A DNA stretch of 64,000 nt from Lepus europaeus (taxonomy: Eukaryota; Chordata; Mammalia; Lagomorpha; Leporidae), in the NCBI RefSeq assembly GCF_033115175.1, contig NC_084827.1, positions 143,585,701-143,649,700 on the forward strand, read 5' to 3'. The notes under the pieces are model-generated. The model saw only the letters and a program-made list of their open reading frames with translations, was not told the DNA's origin and did no database searches. The number at the start of each line of letters is the position of its first letter. Positions within the stretch are counted from its first letter, which is position 1. Of this stretch, positions 47,649 through 58,127 are shown one piece after another. The position numbers and the translations under genes were made by a program.

Positions 47649-47965
47649 GACTGGGGTTGTGGTAGCACATTAAGTCGCTGCCTGCAACACTAGCATCCCA
47701 TGTGGGCACTAGTTCACATCCTGACTACTCCACTTTTGATCAAGCTCCCTGCTGATGCCCATGGAAAGCATGGCTCAAGTCCTTGGGCCCCTGTAACCAC
47801 ATGGAAGACCCCAACAGAGTTTCAGGCTCCTGTCTTGGGTCTGGCCCAGTCCTGGCTGTTGCAGCCATTTAGGGAGTGAATCAGAGGATGGAAGATTTCT
47901 TTCTTTATCTCTTCCTCTCTCTATAACTCTGCCTTTCAAATAAATAAGTCTTTTAAAAAAATGTT
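47649..47965 (+). mobile_element. Old CSINE
   Basis: ggactggggttgtggtagca to aaataaataagtcttttaaa; possible duplication gagattc on both sides. Confidence 0.85.
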
Positions 47966-48188
47966 TGAGATTCAGAGTGTCATTTTTTTAAACCAATTAA
48001 ATCTATGACCAGAAGAATACCAACAATATCCTTTCACCACACAAGTTCTCTTAACTGTATAATCTTAACTCTGGAATCAACAGGGAGAGCTATCGAGAAA
48101 TAAGCAAAAGTTAATACTTATTCATCAATGTTCAGATATCAGATAAAGCAAAAAAGCAACACCAGACTGATAAAAACATTATATGTGC

Positions 48189-48495
48189 GGGGCTGGCACT
48201 GTGGCACAGCAGGTTAAATCCCTGGCCTGCAATGCTGGCATCCCATATGGGTGCCAGCTCAAGTCCTGGCTGCTCCACTTCCAATCCAGCTCTCTGCTAT
48301 GGCCTGGGAAAGCAGTAGAAGATGGCCCAACTCCTTGGGCCCCTGCACCCACATAGGAGACCTGGAAGAAGCACCCGGCTCCTGGTTCTGGATCGTCTCA
48401 GCTCCAGCTGTTGTGGCCATTTGGGGAGTGAACCAGCAGATGGAAGATCTCTCTCTGTAACTCTTTCAAATAAATAAAATAAATCTTTTAAAAAA
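48189..48495 (+). mobile_element. CSINE
   Basis: 11-bp duplication attatatgtgc at 48178-48188 and 48496-48506. Confidence 0.93.
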
Positions 48496-49611
48496 ATTAT
48501 ATGTGCATGTAGGATTTCTCAGTTTCTAGTCTGTCCAACATACCTCTTATTTCTTATTGCTTGGAAAACATGAAAAGTAACTAAAATATTTTTTCCCTGC
48601 ATTAAAAATATAATTTGCAGTTTTTTAGTAGCTCTACTGAACGGTTTGGAGGAAGCTGGGATAGGAACTATTACATAATAATGCATGTGTTCTAAAAACA
48701 AGTCTTTAGAAGATGTGTCAAAAATATCACAGGGCAATTCAAGATGAAGCTTCAGTACCCATTTATTATGGCATTGGACTCTCTGGAAAATAAACATCAT
48801 TAACTGCAGGAAGAAAAACACTCATCATTCTAGCACTCATACTTTCTTGATGTAATAAAAAATGAAAAGTCCTTTTACCTGGAAAAATTATAGCAATTAA
48901 ATTCTATTCATGACCTACTAAAAACAAAAACTATAATGGTGACTATTCAAAGGATCAAAAATTAAGAAATGCTTTGGCAGATGCTGTATAGGCTTGGAAA
49001 ATTAATGAGAAAAGAATGGCCCCAGACATTACAAGCTCTGTTTAAATCATTTCTACACTGAAGTCTTTTGTGAACTACAGGGTTTTTCAATAGAGTGAAT
49101 TTTCTGGGAACTGCAAGTGCTAAGAATTTGAAAGCTGTTTGTTTTTTAATGAAACTTGTGGGAACAAACAGCATACGAAATCTGCAAGATGACAGCATTG
49201 AAAGCTTTCAAGTTTCACCATTTAGCAGCTTTTGATTATCTCTTATAATACTTCTAAATGATTATCATGAGAAAAATTAAAGATATTTAGGTTTATTTTA
49301 TCAAGAGAAAACTGTCTTCTTTTTCAAAGTTATTCAGGTTGACAAAAGCTTATACCAAACCAGATCTGTCCTAAATTTCTGAAGGAAGAAAAAAGAAAAC
49401 ATGAGATTTTTACAATTTCCTACACTAGGCAAGTTACTAATGTGACAGGATTAATTAATCAAGCTCTGAATGAATACCTGACTTCAGACATAATCTAAGT
49501 CACTACAGAAATTCTGTCTTCTTTTCATGAATTCAGAAGGTGCTAACTTTATACCCTGTCTGCTTTCAAGTGAAAATGAAAAAAAAAATAAATAAATAAT
49601 TTAAACCCAAA

Positions 49612-49922
49612 GGGTCAGGTGTGTGGTACAGAGGTCAAACCTCCACTTGGGACTACCAGCATTTCCTATCATAGTGCCTGAGTTCACATCCCAGATCCAC
49701 TTCCAATTCCGGCTTCCTGATAATGTACACCTAGAATGCAGCAGTGCTGGCTCAAATGCTGGCTCCCTGCCAACATATCGAAGAACTGGATCGAGTTCCA
49801 GGCTCCTGGCTTTAGCTTGGCTCAGCCCTGGCTATTGTGGCATTGTGAGAATGAACCAGCAGATGGAAGATCTTTGTCTCTGTTTCTCTGCCTTTCAAAT
49901 AAAAATAAATAATAAAAATAGT
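49612..49922 (+). mobile_element. Old SINE of CSINE type
   Basis: gggtcaggtgtgtggtacag to tgcctttcaaataaaaataa; diverged. Confidence 0.75.
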
Positions 49923-49986
49923 CCTTGGAAATGTCTTTGCATAATTATGTAAACTTAGAATTCTTATTTTTTAAAAGCCACTCTAA

Positions 49987-50323
49987 GGGCCAGTGCTGTG
50001 GCACAGTGGGTTAAAGCCCTGGCCTGAAGCGCCGGCGGCATCCCATATGGGTGCTGGTTCTAGTCCTGGCTGTTCCACTTCCCAGCCAGCTCTCTGTTGT
50101 GGCCTGGGAAAGCAGTAGAAGATGGCTCAAGTCTTTGGGCCCCTGCACCCATGTGGGAGACTGAAAGAAGCTCTTGGCTCCTGGCTTAGGATCGGTGCAG
50201 CTCTGGTCATTGCAGCCATCTGGGGATTGAACCAGCAGATGGAAGACCTCTCCCTCTGTCTCTACCCTTCTCTGTAACTCTTTCAAATAAATAAAATAAA
50301 TCTTTAAAAAAACAAAACAAAAA
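49987..50323 (+). mobile_element. CSINE
   Basis: About 13-bp duplication aaagccactctaa / aaagctactctaa (49974-49986, 50324-50336). Confidence 0.92.
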
Positions 50324-50467
50324 AAAGCTACTCTAAACATAAGTAAGCTATTCCTTTATTATATCACAAGCTAGCCAAAAGAAGAAATGCCACATGGCTT
50401 TTATATAACACAAAAAAAAATTTTTTAAAGTATTTGTATCCCCAGAATAAACCTCAGAAGAAAATAC

Positions 50468-50622
50468 CTATACACAAAGTTCTTACTAATGAAGTCCATC
50501 TGTGCAACTGCGGCAACGTGAACCTTTACATCTTTTTTCCCTCCAACTTGACTTAGGTAATCCACTGTCCATTTGCTTGTACACGGCCCCAGATCGATTC
50601 CTTCCAACACCAGGGGTTTTCT
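50468..50622 (-). CDS. TYW5: TYW5, coding exon 2
   Basis: 155 nt (51 codons plus 2 nt), encoding residues 27-77 and part of 78. It begins [14 protein letters not shown], includes the conserved KWTVDYL segment and ends in SKNFVY. The acceptor TTACAG and donor GTATTT are both visible on the minus strand. This is the N-terminal part of the cupin/JmjC domain. Confidence 0.95.
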
Positions 50623-50919
50623 CTGTAAGCAGGGGAAACACAATGAAAACATTTCAACAAAACCAATAACATACCAGGAGCTGCATTCTGCAACAGAGGG
50701 ACAAAAATAAAAGGATTTGAGTCTAGATTACAAAATGATCAGACTCAAAGCTTCTGATAGCTTATGCTGTCACTAACACAGAAAGAAGACCTACATATTA
50801 TATCAAGAAAAAAATTCTAAGGTTAGGAAAATAAAATAGAATAGCAGTATCATCAATAAATAATACAAAAGAGAAATATGAATACTAAAGTATTTTCATG
50901 ACTAAAATAGAAACAATTG

Positions 50920-51247
50920 GAGCTGGCGCTGTGGCATGGTGGGTAAAGCTGCCATCTGCAGTACCAGCACCCCATATGGGCGCTGGTTAGAGTCCCAGGT
51001 GCCTTACTTCCGATCCAGCTCCCTGCTAATGTGCCTGAGAAAGCAGCAGAAGACGGCCCAAGTCCTTGGGCTCCTGCACCCACGTGGGAGACCTGGAAGA
51101 AGCTTCTGGCTCCTGGCTTCGGACTGGCCTAGCTCTAGCCATTCTGGCCATTTGGGGAGTGAACCAGCAGATGCAAGACCTTTCTCTCTGTCTCTGCCTC
51201 TGCCTCTCTAACTCCACCTTTCAAATAAATAAATCTTTTCAAAAAAG
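50920..51247 (+). mobile_element. CSINE
   Basis: Imperfect 12-bp duplication tagaaacaattg / tagatacaactg at 50908-50919 and 51248-51259. Confidence 0.88.
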
Positions 51248-51367
51248 TAGATACAACTGAAATTTGTATTTTATAGTCAATTACTTCTTATAACTTTTTA
51301 TTCTGATACTATTTCAAACTCATAAAAAGTGTCATAAAAATTACAAAGAATTCCCATATATCCTTTA

Positions 51368-51701
51368 AAAAAAAAAAAAGATTTACTTATTTATTTGAAA
51401 GTCGGAGTTACACAGAGAGAGAAGGAGAGGCAGAGACAGAGAGGTCTTCCATCCACTGGTTCACTCCCCAGTTGGTTACAATGGCCAGAGCTGCGCCAAT
51501 CCAAAGCCAGAAGCCAGGAGCTTCTCCCAGGTCTCCCACACGGGCGCAGGGGCCCAAGGACTTGGGTTATCTCCTACTACTTTCCCAGGCCAGAGCAGAG
51601 AGCTGGATCGGAAGTGGAGTAGTTAGGACTCGAACTGGCACCCATATGGGATGCCAGCACTGCTGGCGGTGGCTTTACCTGCTATGCCACAGCATCGGCC
51701 C
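51368..51701 (-). mobile_element. CSINE
   Basis: 15-bp duplication cccatatatccttta / cccatatatacttta immediately outside; A-run then aagatttacttatttatttgaaag. Confidence 0.9.
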
Positions 51702-51842
51702 CCCATATATACTTTAACTTGATCCATCAACTGTTAATTTAACATTTTGCCTATTTGTTTTATCACTTGCTGTCACTCTTACTATGTGAATATAGAGAAA
51801 CATATTATTAATTTTCTTATATTTTAAATTTATTTATTTGAG

Positions 51843-52165
51843 GGGCTGGCACTGTGGCATAGTGGGTAAAGCCATCACCTGCAATGCTGGCATCCTGTAT
51901 GGGTGCCAGTTAAAGACCCGGTTGCTCTACTTCTGATCCGGCTCTCTGCTGTGGCCTGGGAAAGCAGTGGAAGATGGCACAAGTCCTTGGGTCCTTGCAC
52001 CTGCATGGGAGACCTAGAGGAAGCTTCTGGTTTTGCATCGGCGCAGCTATAGCTGTTGCGGCAATTTGGAGAGTGAACCAGCAGATGGGAAGACACTCTG
52101 TCTCTCTGCCTCTGCCTCTCTGTATCTCTGCCTTTTAAATAAATAAATAAATCTTTAAAAAATTT
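51843..52165 (+). mobile_element. CSINE inserted in the tail of an inverted CSINE
   Basis: Head ggggctggcactgtggcata, tail aaataaataaataaatcttt. The flanks 51822-51842 and 52166-52430 join into one minus-strand copy. Confidence 0.85.
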
Positions 52166-52430
52166 TGAGGTAGATTTACAGAGAGGGAAAGACAGAGAGA
52201 AAGGTCTTCTACCTGCTGGTTCATTTCCCAAATGGCCATAACAGCTGGAGCTAAACCAATCTGAAGCCAGGAGCCAGGAGCTTCCTCAGGTCTCCCATAC
52301 GGGTTCAGGGGCCCAAGCACTTGAGCTTTCTTTTATTGCTTTCCCAGGCCACTGGCAGAGAGCTGGATCAGAAGAGGAACAGCCAGGACACAAACTGATG
52401 CCTACATGGTATCATAATGTCAAAGTGAAC
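52166..52430 (-). mobile_element. Inverted CSINE, older host of the previous insertion
   Basis: tagatttacagagagggaaagac to ttcccaggccactggcagag, degraded head. Confidence 0.8.
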
Positions 52431-53439
52431 TCTACTTCTACACAATTTATTTTATTTCCCGAGTAATAACCTAGCAATAATACTTTGATGTTCAAATTAT
52501 CCCATATTTGGCCTGTAGAACCTGGTTCCTGTGGCTTTGTAACCTGAGTACTTCCTTACTTTAAGGTAAAAAAACACAATCCAGTGCTTTCATTTTATAC
52601 TTTGTCTTTCCCAGCCGTGCATTTAGTCATTTATTCAAGTAGCACTACCTCGTTCTCGCAAGGATTAAAGGGACATCATTATTTCTGTCTTCTCAGTGGG
52701 CAGACCTGGGAAATATATGAAAGCATATGTCCACAACCTCCCCCCAAATATGAGTACACACTCATACATCCTTTATAAATTTATATATGAATTGATAAAT
52801 TATATATATCTTCATATTATGAGGGGTCTTCATAAAAGGTAATGGAAAATGAAAATTATGAAAAAAACTATACATGGATTTCAAGGTTTTTTTGCACCAA
52901 AACAAATTCATACTAACTCATAATAACATGTCTGAATAGGATATAGTCTGAAGCATTAAGGATAAAACATCAGTTTGAAAATAGCCCCTCTCAGAACACC
53001 ATGAATTCTGCTAAAATTGAAGCAAGAACAAACATTAATTTTATAGTAAAACTTGGTTGGAAGAATGGTGAAATCACTAATGCTTCATGAAAAGTTTATG
53101 AGGTCAAGGCCCCCAATAACTCAGCAGTTCACAAAAGGAAAATTCACTTCAAGAAGGGATGAAGGCTGAGACAATTTTGAAGGTAAAGGTCAAAGCAGCA
53201 AACCATCTACATCAAATTGTTTGAAAAAAAAAAATCTTCATGCCACAAATGAAAAGGACTGGTGATCAAACTAGAAACAGTCAATACCACAGACAAGATG
53301 CATCCAGAATTCAAGTGGCTCCATTTTCTGTTTAACAAAATCTAACAGCTGACTTTGTTATTTAATCAGATTTAAATGTTTAACTTCACAGGTAAATAAT
53401 ACTGCTTAAGAATTCCAGAGACTGATGTCAGGGAAGTCA

Positions 53440-53780
53440 CCTAAAGTTGCAGGACCTTAAATATTTACCAGCTGTAAATATCAGGCCCATAACAGACTAC
53501 TACCTGGCAAATTTCAGAATTATCTCAACTGACCATTGAAATCTGCCCATAGCCTACTAAGCCCATTGTCTTCCCTAACCTTCTTCAACTCCCCTTTTCT
53601 CCTTGAAAAAGTCCTCCTACTAATTTCAGAATTTGGAAGGTCTTTGCAATGAAAGTCCACCTGCCCCTCAAGTTACTAGCCTCTTGAATAAAACTGATTT
53701 CTTTGCATGAACGATTATCTCTTGAGTATTGACTTTCAAGTAGCAAGTGGCCTGGGCCTTTGTTTTTTCTGCTAACAATC
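53440..53780 (+). repeat. Probable solo LTR inside the mariner remnant
   Basis: Non-mariner block with an AATAAA near 53688, then a U5-like stretch (tctcttgagtattgactttc, cctgggcctttgttttttct) ending about ctgctaaca. LTR type probably class I; ends approximate. Confidence 0.45.
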
Positions 53781-54057
53781 TCCATTGGTTCAGTTTACAC
53801 AATTCTGACTGAAAAATTAAGGTTAATTAAGGTTCAGTCAACTTTATTCTTGACAGGTGCCTACACTGTTGAATCCCAATCAGCTACAGACAAAAGCAGA
53901 GAAATCTTCAACGAGTAGGATCAAGATCCTGCAACATTTCTTGGAAGAGCTGGAAGAGAAGATGAAACATGGCTTTATCATTATAATCCTTATGACAAAG
54001 CACAACCAAAGCTATCACTACCAAGAGGTAGAAGTGGTATGCAACAGTTTTTTGGGA

Positions 54058-54177
54058 TGATTTTCTGGAAGACTAAAGAAAGATACAGCAGGGGAGCGGG
54101 GAGAAAAGTATTTTGTCTGATTTTCTGGAGGACTGAAGAAAGACACAGCAGAGGAGGGGAGAGAAAGAAAATAACAA
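54058..54177. repeat. 60-bp tandem duplication
   Basis: Two consecutive 60-bp units, each beginning tgattttctgga, with about ten differences. Confidence 0.85.
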
Positions 54178-54392
54178 TCTGCTTGTTTCTGAGAAGGTTT
54201 GCAGAAAGTTATCTAAAATTTTAGCAGAATACCAAAGAAAGCTTCAGCAAACATTCATTATAGTGATATTCCTACTCATTCTGCTCATTAAACAAAAGCA
54301 ATTTTGCTAGTGAATAGGAAATCATCAAACACTCTCTCTACAGTCCTGAATCAGCTTGTTCTTTTTTTCTTTCCTTATTTTAAAAAATCTTG

Positions 54393-54707
54393 GGGTCTGT
54401 CCGTGGCACAGTAGGTTAATCCTCCGCCTGCAGCGCCGGCATCATATGGACGCCGGTTCTGGTCCCGGCTGCTCCTCTTCTAATTCAGCTCTCTGCTGTG
54501 GCCTGGGAGGGCATTAGAGGATGGCCCAAGTGTTTGGGCCCCTGCACCCACGTGGGAGACTAGGAAGAAGCACCTGGCTCCTGGCTTTGGATTGGCACAG
54601 CTCCAGCCGTTGTGGCCATTTGGGGAGTGAACCAACAAAGGGAGGACCTTTCTGTCTCTCCCTCTGTCTTAAATCTACCTCTCAAATGAATAAATAAAAT
54701 CTTTAAA
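54393..54707 (+). mobile_element. CSINE
   Basis: 10-bp duplication aaaaatcttg at 54383-54392 and 54708-54717. Confidence 0.92.
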
Positions 54708-54888
54708 AAAAATCTTGAAAGGATACCCTTTTGTTTTATGTACTCTTGTATATGAATTTCTATTTCTCTGTATATATATTGTGAATATTTTCCCCAATTT
54801 CTGTTTTTCTTTCCAATTTGTTGACAGTGTTTGTCATACAAATATTCTATTATATCTGAATTTGAGTCACAATTAGAAAGAAATTCCA

Positions 54889-55212
54889 GGGCCAGAGTCA
54901 TGGTACAGCCCATAAAGCTGCCACCTGTGCCACTGGCATCCCATATGGGTGCTTGGTTCAAGTCCCAGTTCCTCCACTTCCAATCCAGCTCCCTGCTAAT
55001 GCTCCTGGGAAAGCAACAGAGGATGGCCCAAGTGTTTGGGCCCCTGCCACCCATGTGGGAGGCCTGGAAAAAACTCTTGGCTCCTGGCTTCCCACAGGTA
55101 CAGCTCCAGCTGTTGTGACCATCTGGAGAGTGAGCCAGTGGATGGAAGATCTCTGTCCTTCTCCCCTCCCCACCCCGTAAAACCACCTTTCAAGTAAATA
55201 AATAAATCTTTT
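54889..55212 (+). mobile_element. CSINE, older, tail invaded
   Basis: gggccagagtcatggtacag to aagtaaataaataaatcttt. Its tail is the target of the next element. Confidence 0.85.
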
Positions 55213-55535
55213 TTTTTTTTTTTTTTAATTTTTGACAGGCAGAGTGGACAGTGAGAGAGAGAGAGAGAGAAAGGTCTTCCTTTTGCCGTTGGTTCACCCT
55301 CCAATGGCCGCCGCACCGCGCTGATCCAATGGCAGGAGCCAGGTGCTTTTCCTGGTCTCCCATGGGGTGCAGGGCCCAAGCACTTGGGCCATCCTCCACT
55401 GCACTCCCTGGCCACAGCAGAGAGCTGGCCTGGAAGAGGGGCAACCGGGACAGGATCGGTGCCCCGACCGGGACTAGAACCCGGTGTGCCGGCGCCGCAA
55501 GGCGGAGGATTAGCCTAGTGAGCCGCGGCGCCGGC
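55213..55535 (-). mobile_element. CSINE, young
   Basis: 16-bp duplication aataaataaatctttt directly outside (ends at 55212; 55536-55551), derived from the older SINE tail. Head sequence ggcgccgcggctc is intact. Confidence 0.94.
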
Positions 55536-57319
55536 AATAAATAAATCTTTTTTTAAAAAGAGGACTTCCCTAGACCTAGAATTATTGAGGAATTTACCCA
55601 TTATTTTCTTCTAGTACTTGTATAGCTTCTTATCATATTTCTGGTCCACTGGAGTTTATTCTCATGTATAGTGTGACATACAAATCTAATTTTATTATTT
55701 TCAAAATGACTATCCAGTTGCCCCAGCACCATTAGGAGAGTGAAACTACTCTATATACTATACTGGTGGATACATACCATTATAAATGTCTCTGAACCCA
55801 CAGAATGCACAAAACCAAGAGTAAAAGCTAACATGAATTATAGGCTTTGTGTGAAAATCATGTGTCAATGTAGGTTCTTGAAAGGTAACAAAGGTAGCAC
55901 TCCCGTGGGTGACACTGAGAACAGAGTAGGGGAGGCATGTGTGAGGGCAGGAAGTATATGAGAGGTCGCTATATCTTCTGCTCAATTTAGCTGTGTATCT
56001 AAAACTGCTCCGAAAGCATTCTACTTAAAAAGGTCAATATCTGACCAGTGGTTTTTGAAAAGTCAAGTTCATTATATGCGAAAGTGTGAAATTTATTTCT
56101 GGATATACATATATATGTGTTTCTGGATATGCAATTGTGAGACATTTTTATGGATTTTCTATTTTATTCTCCTGGTCTATTCATAATCTTTACCACATAT
56201 AGTGTTAACTATGTTATTAGAACATGTTAAAAAAAAATCTGATAGGCCTATCCCCTTCACACTTTTCTTTTTAATGTTTCCAGGTAGAAGGCATTTTTTT
56301 TCAAACCATTTTGTTATTAATTTCTAATTTTATTGCACTATGGTCAAAGACTATTGTTTTGTAAGTTTCTACTTTATGAAACTTGGTGATGCTTTGGGAA
56401 GATTAAATCAAACTATTTTTGCTAAACACTTTCACATGTATCACTCCATTTTCATAACACTGCCCAGTACACACTTTATGACTAACATCTCATGCGACAG
56501 GGGCTCTGGCGGTCAAGCACAACCCATCCAGCGCTAGACCCGCAAATAAGTGAAGGTCTGAATCCTCTCCTGTAGGCTGCTAATTACTGAAAGAAAGAGA
56601 AATTGCATCCTTGACTTCAGTAACGCTCAGATCACCCTCCCAGATGGAAAAACACCGCGTAAGAAAACTGCTGCTGGTTTTTTCTCTACCATAAACAGAT
56701 TCGCTGTAGTCCTGTAGAATTTTTTTTTTTTTTTTTTTTTGGCTTTAAACCTGCTGGCCTCCTCCTGTTTTTCGCAGGTCTGTTTTCCTCCCTTGCAAAG
56801 CGATGTAAATAAAAATTCCCTTTTCCACCTGACTCGAACTGCACATAAAAGTTTCCGACATGTGAACCCAGGTTAGCTGAAAATCCAAGAAACTTCCACT
56901 GGGAAGTTTCCCGAGTGTGTGTGTGGGGGGGGATTCCCATTGTCTTCCCTGCTGGCTCGGCGGAGTCCAAAGTTGCGTCTCCAAATCCGTAAACCGACAG
57001 GTGCCGTTCGCGAATCCTGAACGAAATGTCAGGAAACCCGGCAGACGCTGCGGGCGCGAGCCAAAGGGGACACTTGGGCATCGCTGCCAGTTACGGCACA
57101 GCCTCCCCAGAGTGCAGAGAGCCTGGGCAAAAAGGCCTCGCGCACTCGGCTCTCCACGGCCATCCTCCTCCTCCTCCGGAGATGTTGCCTCTGCAGTTTT
57201 TCAGTCGACAACCATCCATCGTCTGCCGCCCCTCGCCTCTTCCCTACCCTGAGAGGGCTCGAAGCCCCCGCCCCCAAAGGAAGGAAGGGGTCTCCCTGGG
57301 CCTCGCGCGAGGGTCTCAC

Positions 57320-57397
57320 CTGTGGGTACAGATCCCGCAAGAACTGCTCCTCGGAGACACCCTCGAGCCGAGGAACCGGGACCCGCTCGCCGGCCAT
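57320..57397 (-). CDS. TYW5: TYW5, coding exon 1
   Basis: Start exon of tRNA wybutosine-synthesizing protein 5, a JmjC-fold Fe(II)/2-oxoglutarate-dependent dioxygenase that hydroxylates the wybutosine side chain at position 37 of tRNA-Phe, giving hydroxywybutosine. The ATG is at 57397; 26 codons end in LRDLYPQ at a donor GTGAGA (phase 0). The eight coding exons I traced (57320-57397, 50468-50622, 45106-45175, 41622-41666, 39634-39771, 36838-36925, 36319-36435, 33941-34197) total 948 nt, that is 315 codons plus stop, the same length as human TYW5, with every phase compatible and no stop. The gene appears fully functional. The exon lies in the CpG island shared with MAIP1. Confidence 0.95.
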
Positions 57398-57671
57398 GGT
57401 CGCTCACGCCTGCCCGCTTTCAAAGCTTGGGAAGTTCCCATGCTCCAACGCGTTCCCCGGCGCGCGATCCGCCCGGAAACACGACCCGGGGAGAAAAGGG
57501 CCGGCGCAGGGGCTGTGTGCTGCGGCGCGGGATGGGGCGGACTCACCAGGGGTGGCAGCAGCAGCCTCACGTGGGTCTCCAGGCGCTCTCTGTCCGCTTC
57601 GGCTGAGGTGGGTTCCAGCCGGCCTTCTTTCCAGCCAGCACAGGCCGGCCGAGGGGTGAGAGGGCGCAAAC
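57398..57671. promoter_or_regulatory. TYW5/MAIP1 bidirectional promoter
   Basis: 274 bp between the two divergent start codons, CpG-dense and without a TATA box. It must hold both 5' UTRs and probably both transcription starts, unless a 5' UTR extends or is spliced further out. The head-to-head arrangement is conserved in human. Confidence 0.75.
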
Positions 57672-58127
57672 ATGGCGCTGGCCGCTCGCCTCGTCCTCCC
57701 CCGCTGGCTGGTCTCGCGCTCGCTCCCGGGCGCGGCCGCCGGCTCCCGGACCCCCGGCGCTGCCGAGGTGAGGTGGCCGCTGCCCGGACGCTGCTGCTGC
57801 TGCTGCCGCCGCCGCCTCGGCACGGGAGCGGCCCGCTCTCCTCGCAGCGCCCGGGCCTCGCTGGCCTCGGCCCTGCCCGCGCGGGGCCCCCGGCGGCCCT
57901 GGCTGAGCTCCCCGGGACTCCCTGCAGCCCTGGCTGCTTTCCCTGCCCGCGCGGGGCGAAGCTACAGCACCGAGCAGCAGCCGCAGCCGCGCCAGAAGAC
58001 CAAGATGATCATTCTGGGCTTTTCCAACCCCATCAACTGGGTTCGGACTCGAATCTACTCCTTCCTTATCTGGGCGTATTTCGACAAGGAGTTCAGCATC
58101 GCAGAGTTTTCGGAGGGGGCGAAGCAG
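57672..58127 (+). CDS. MAIP1: MAIP1 (C2orf47), coding exon 1
   Basis: First coding exon of matrix AAA peptidase-interacting protein 1, a mitochondrial-matrix protein that binds the m-AAA protease subunit AFG3L2 and promotes maturation of EMRE, the regulator of the mitochondrial calcium uniporter. 152 codons from the ATG at 57672 to a donor GTTGGT at 58128 (phase 0). The N-terminus (MALAARLVLPRWLVSRSLPG) is basic and hydrophobic, a typical mitochondrial presequence. A low-complexity Arg/Ala/Pro region and a run of five Cys from CTG/TGC-rich DNA follow; the conserved domain begins at KMIILGFSNPINWVRTRIYS. The ATG lies just beyond the TYW5 start in the shared CpG island. The gene is cut by the window end. 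Confidence 0.93.

Larger units (their letters stand above)
45176..50467 (-). other. TYW5: TYW5 intron 2
   Basis: 45176-47186 is unassigned, without SINEs or coherent coding potential on either strand. 48507-49607 is AT-rich and unassigned. Other parts are repeats listed separately. Confidence 0.85.
52821..54330 (+). mobile_element. Mariner-family DNA transposon remnant, interrupted
   Basis: 53010-53125 translates with one stop to a mariner transposase N-terminal helix-turn-helix segment (KIEARTNINFIVKLGWKNGE, then KVYE...NNSAVHK). 53890-54060 resembles a later part (text like gaagagaagatgaaacatgg and acaaagcacaaccaaagcta). The first 130 bp are the terminal region. Stops and indels make it inactive. 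Confidence 0.65.
50623..57319 (-). other. TYW5: TYW5 intron 1
   Basis: Repeat-rich. Unassigned parts: 52431-52820 and 55552-56700. The second is AT-rich; 56340-56700 shows no gene. Confidence 0.85.

Noticed and set aside
57029-57397. TYW5 exon 1 read through as a 122-codon protein
   Set aside because: The frame after residue 26 is intron. The donor GTGAGA and in-frame joining to the exon at 50468 explain the gene.
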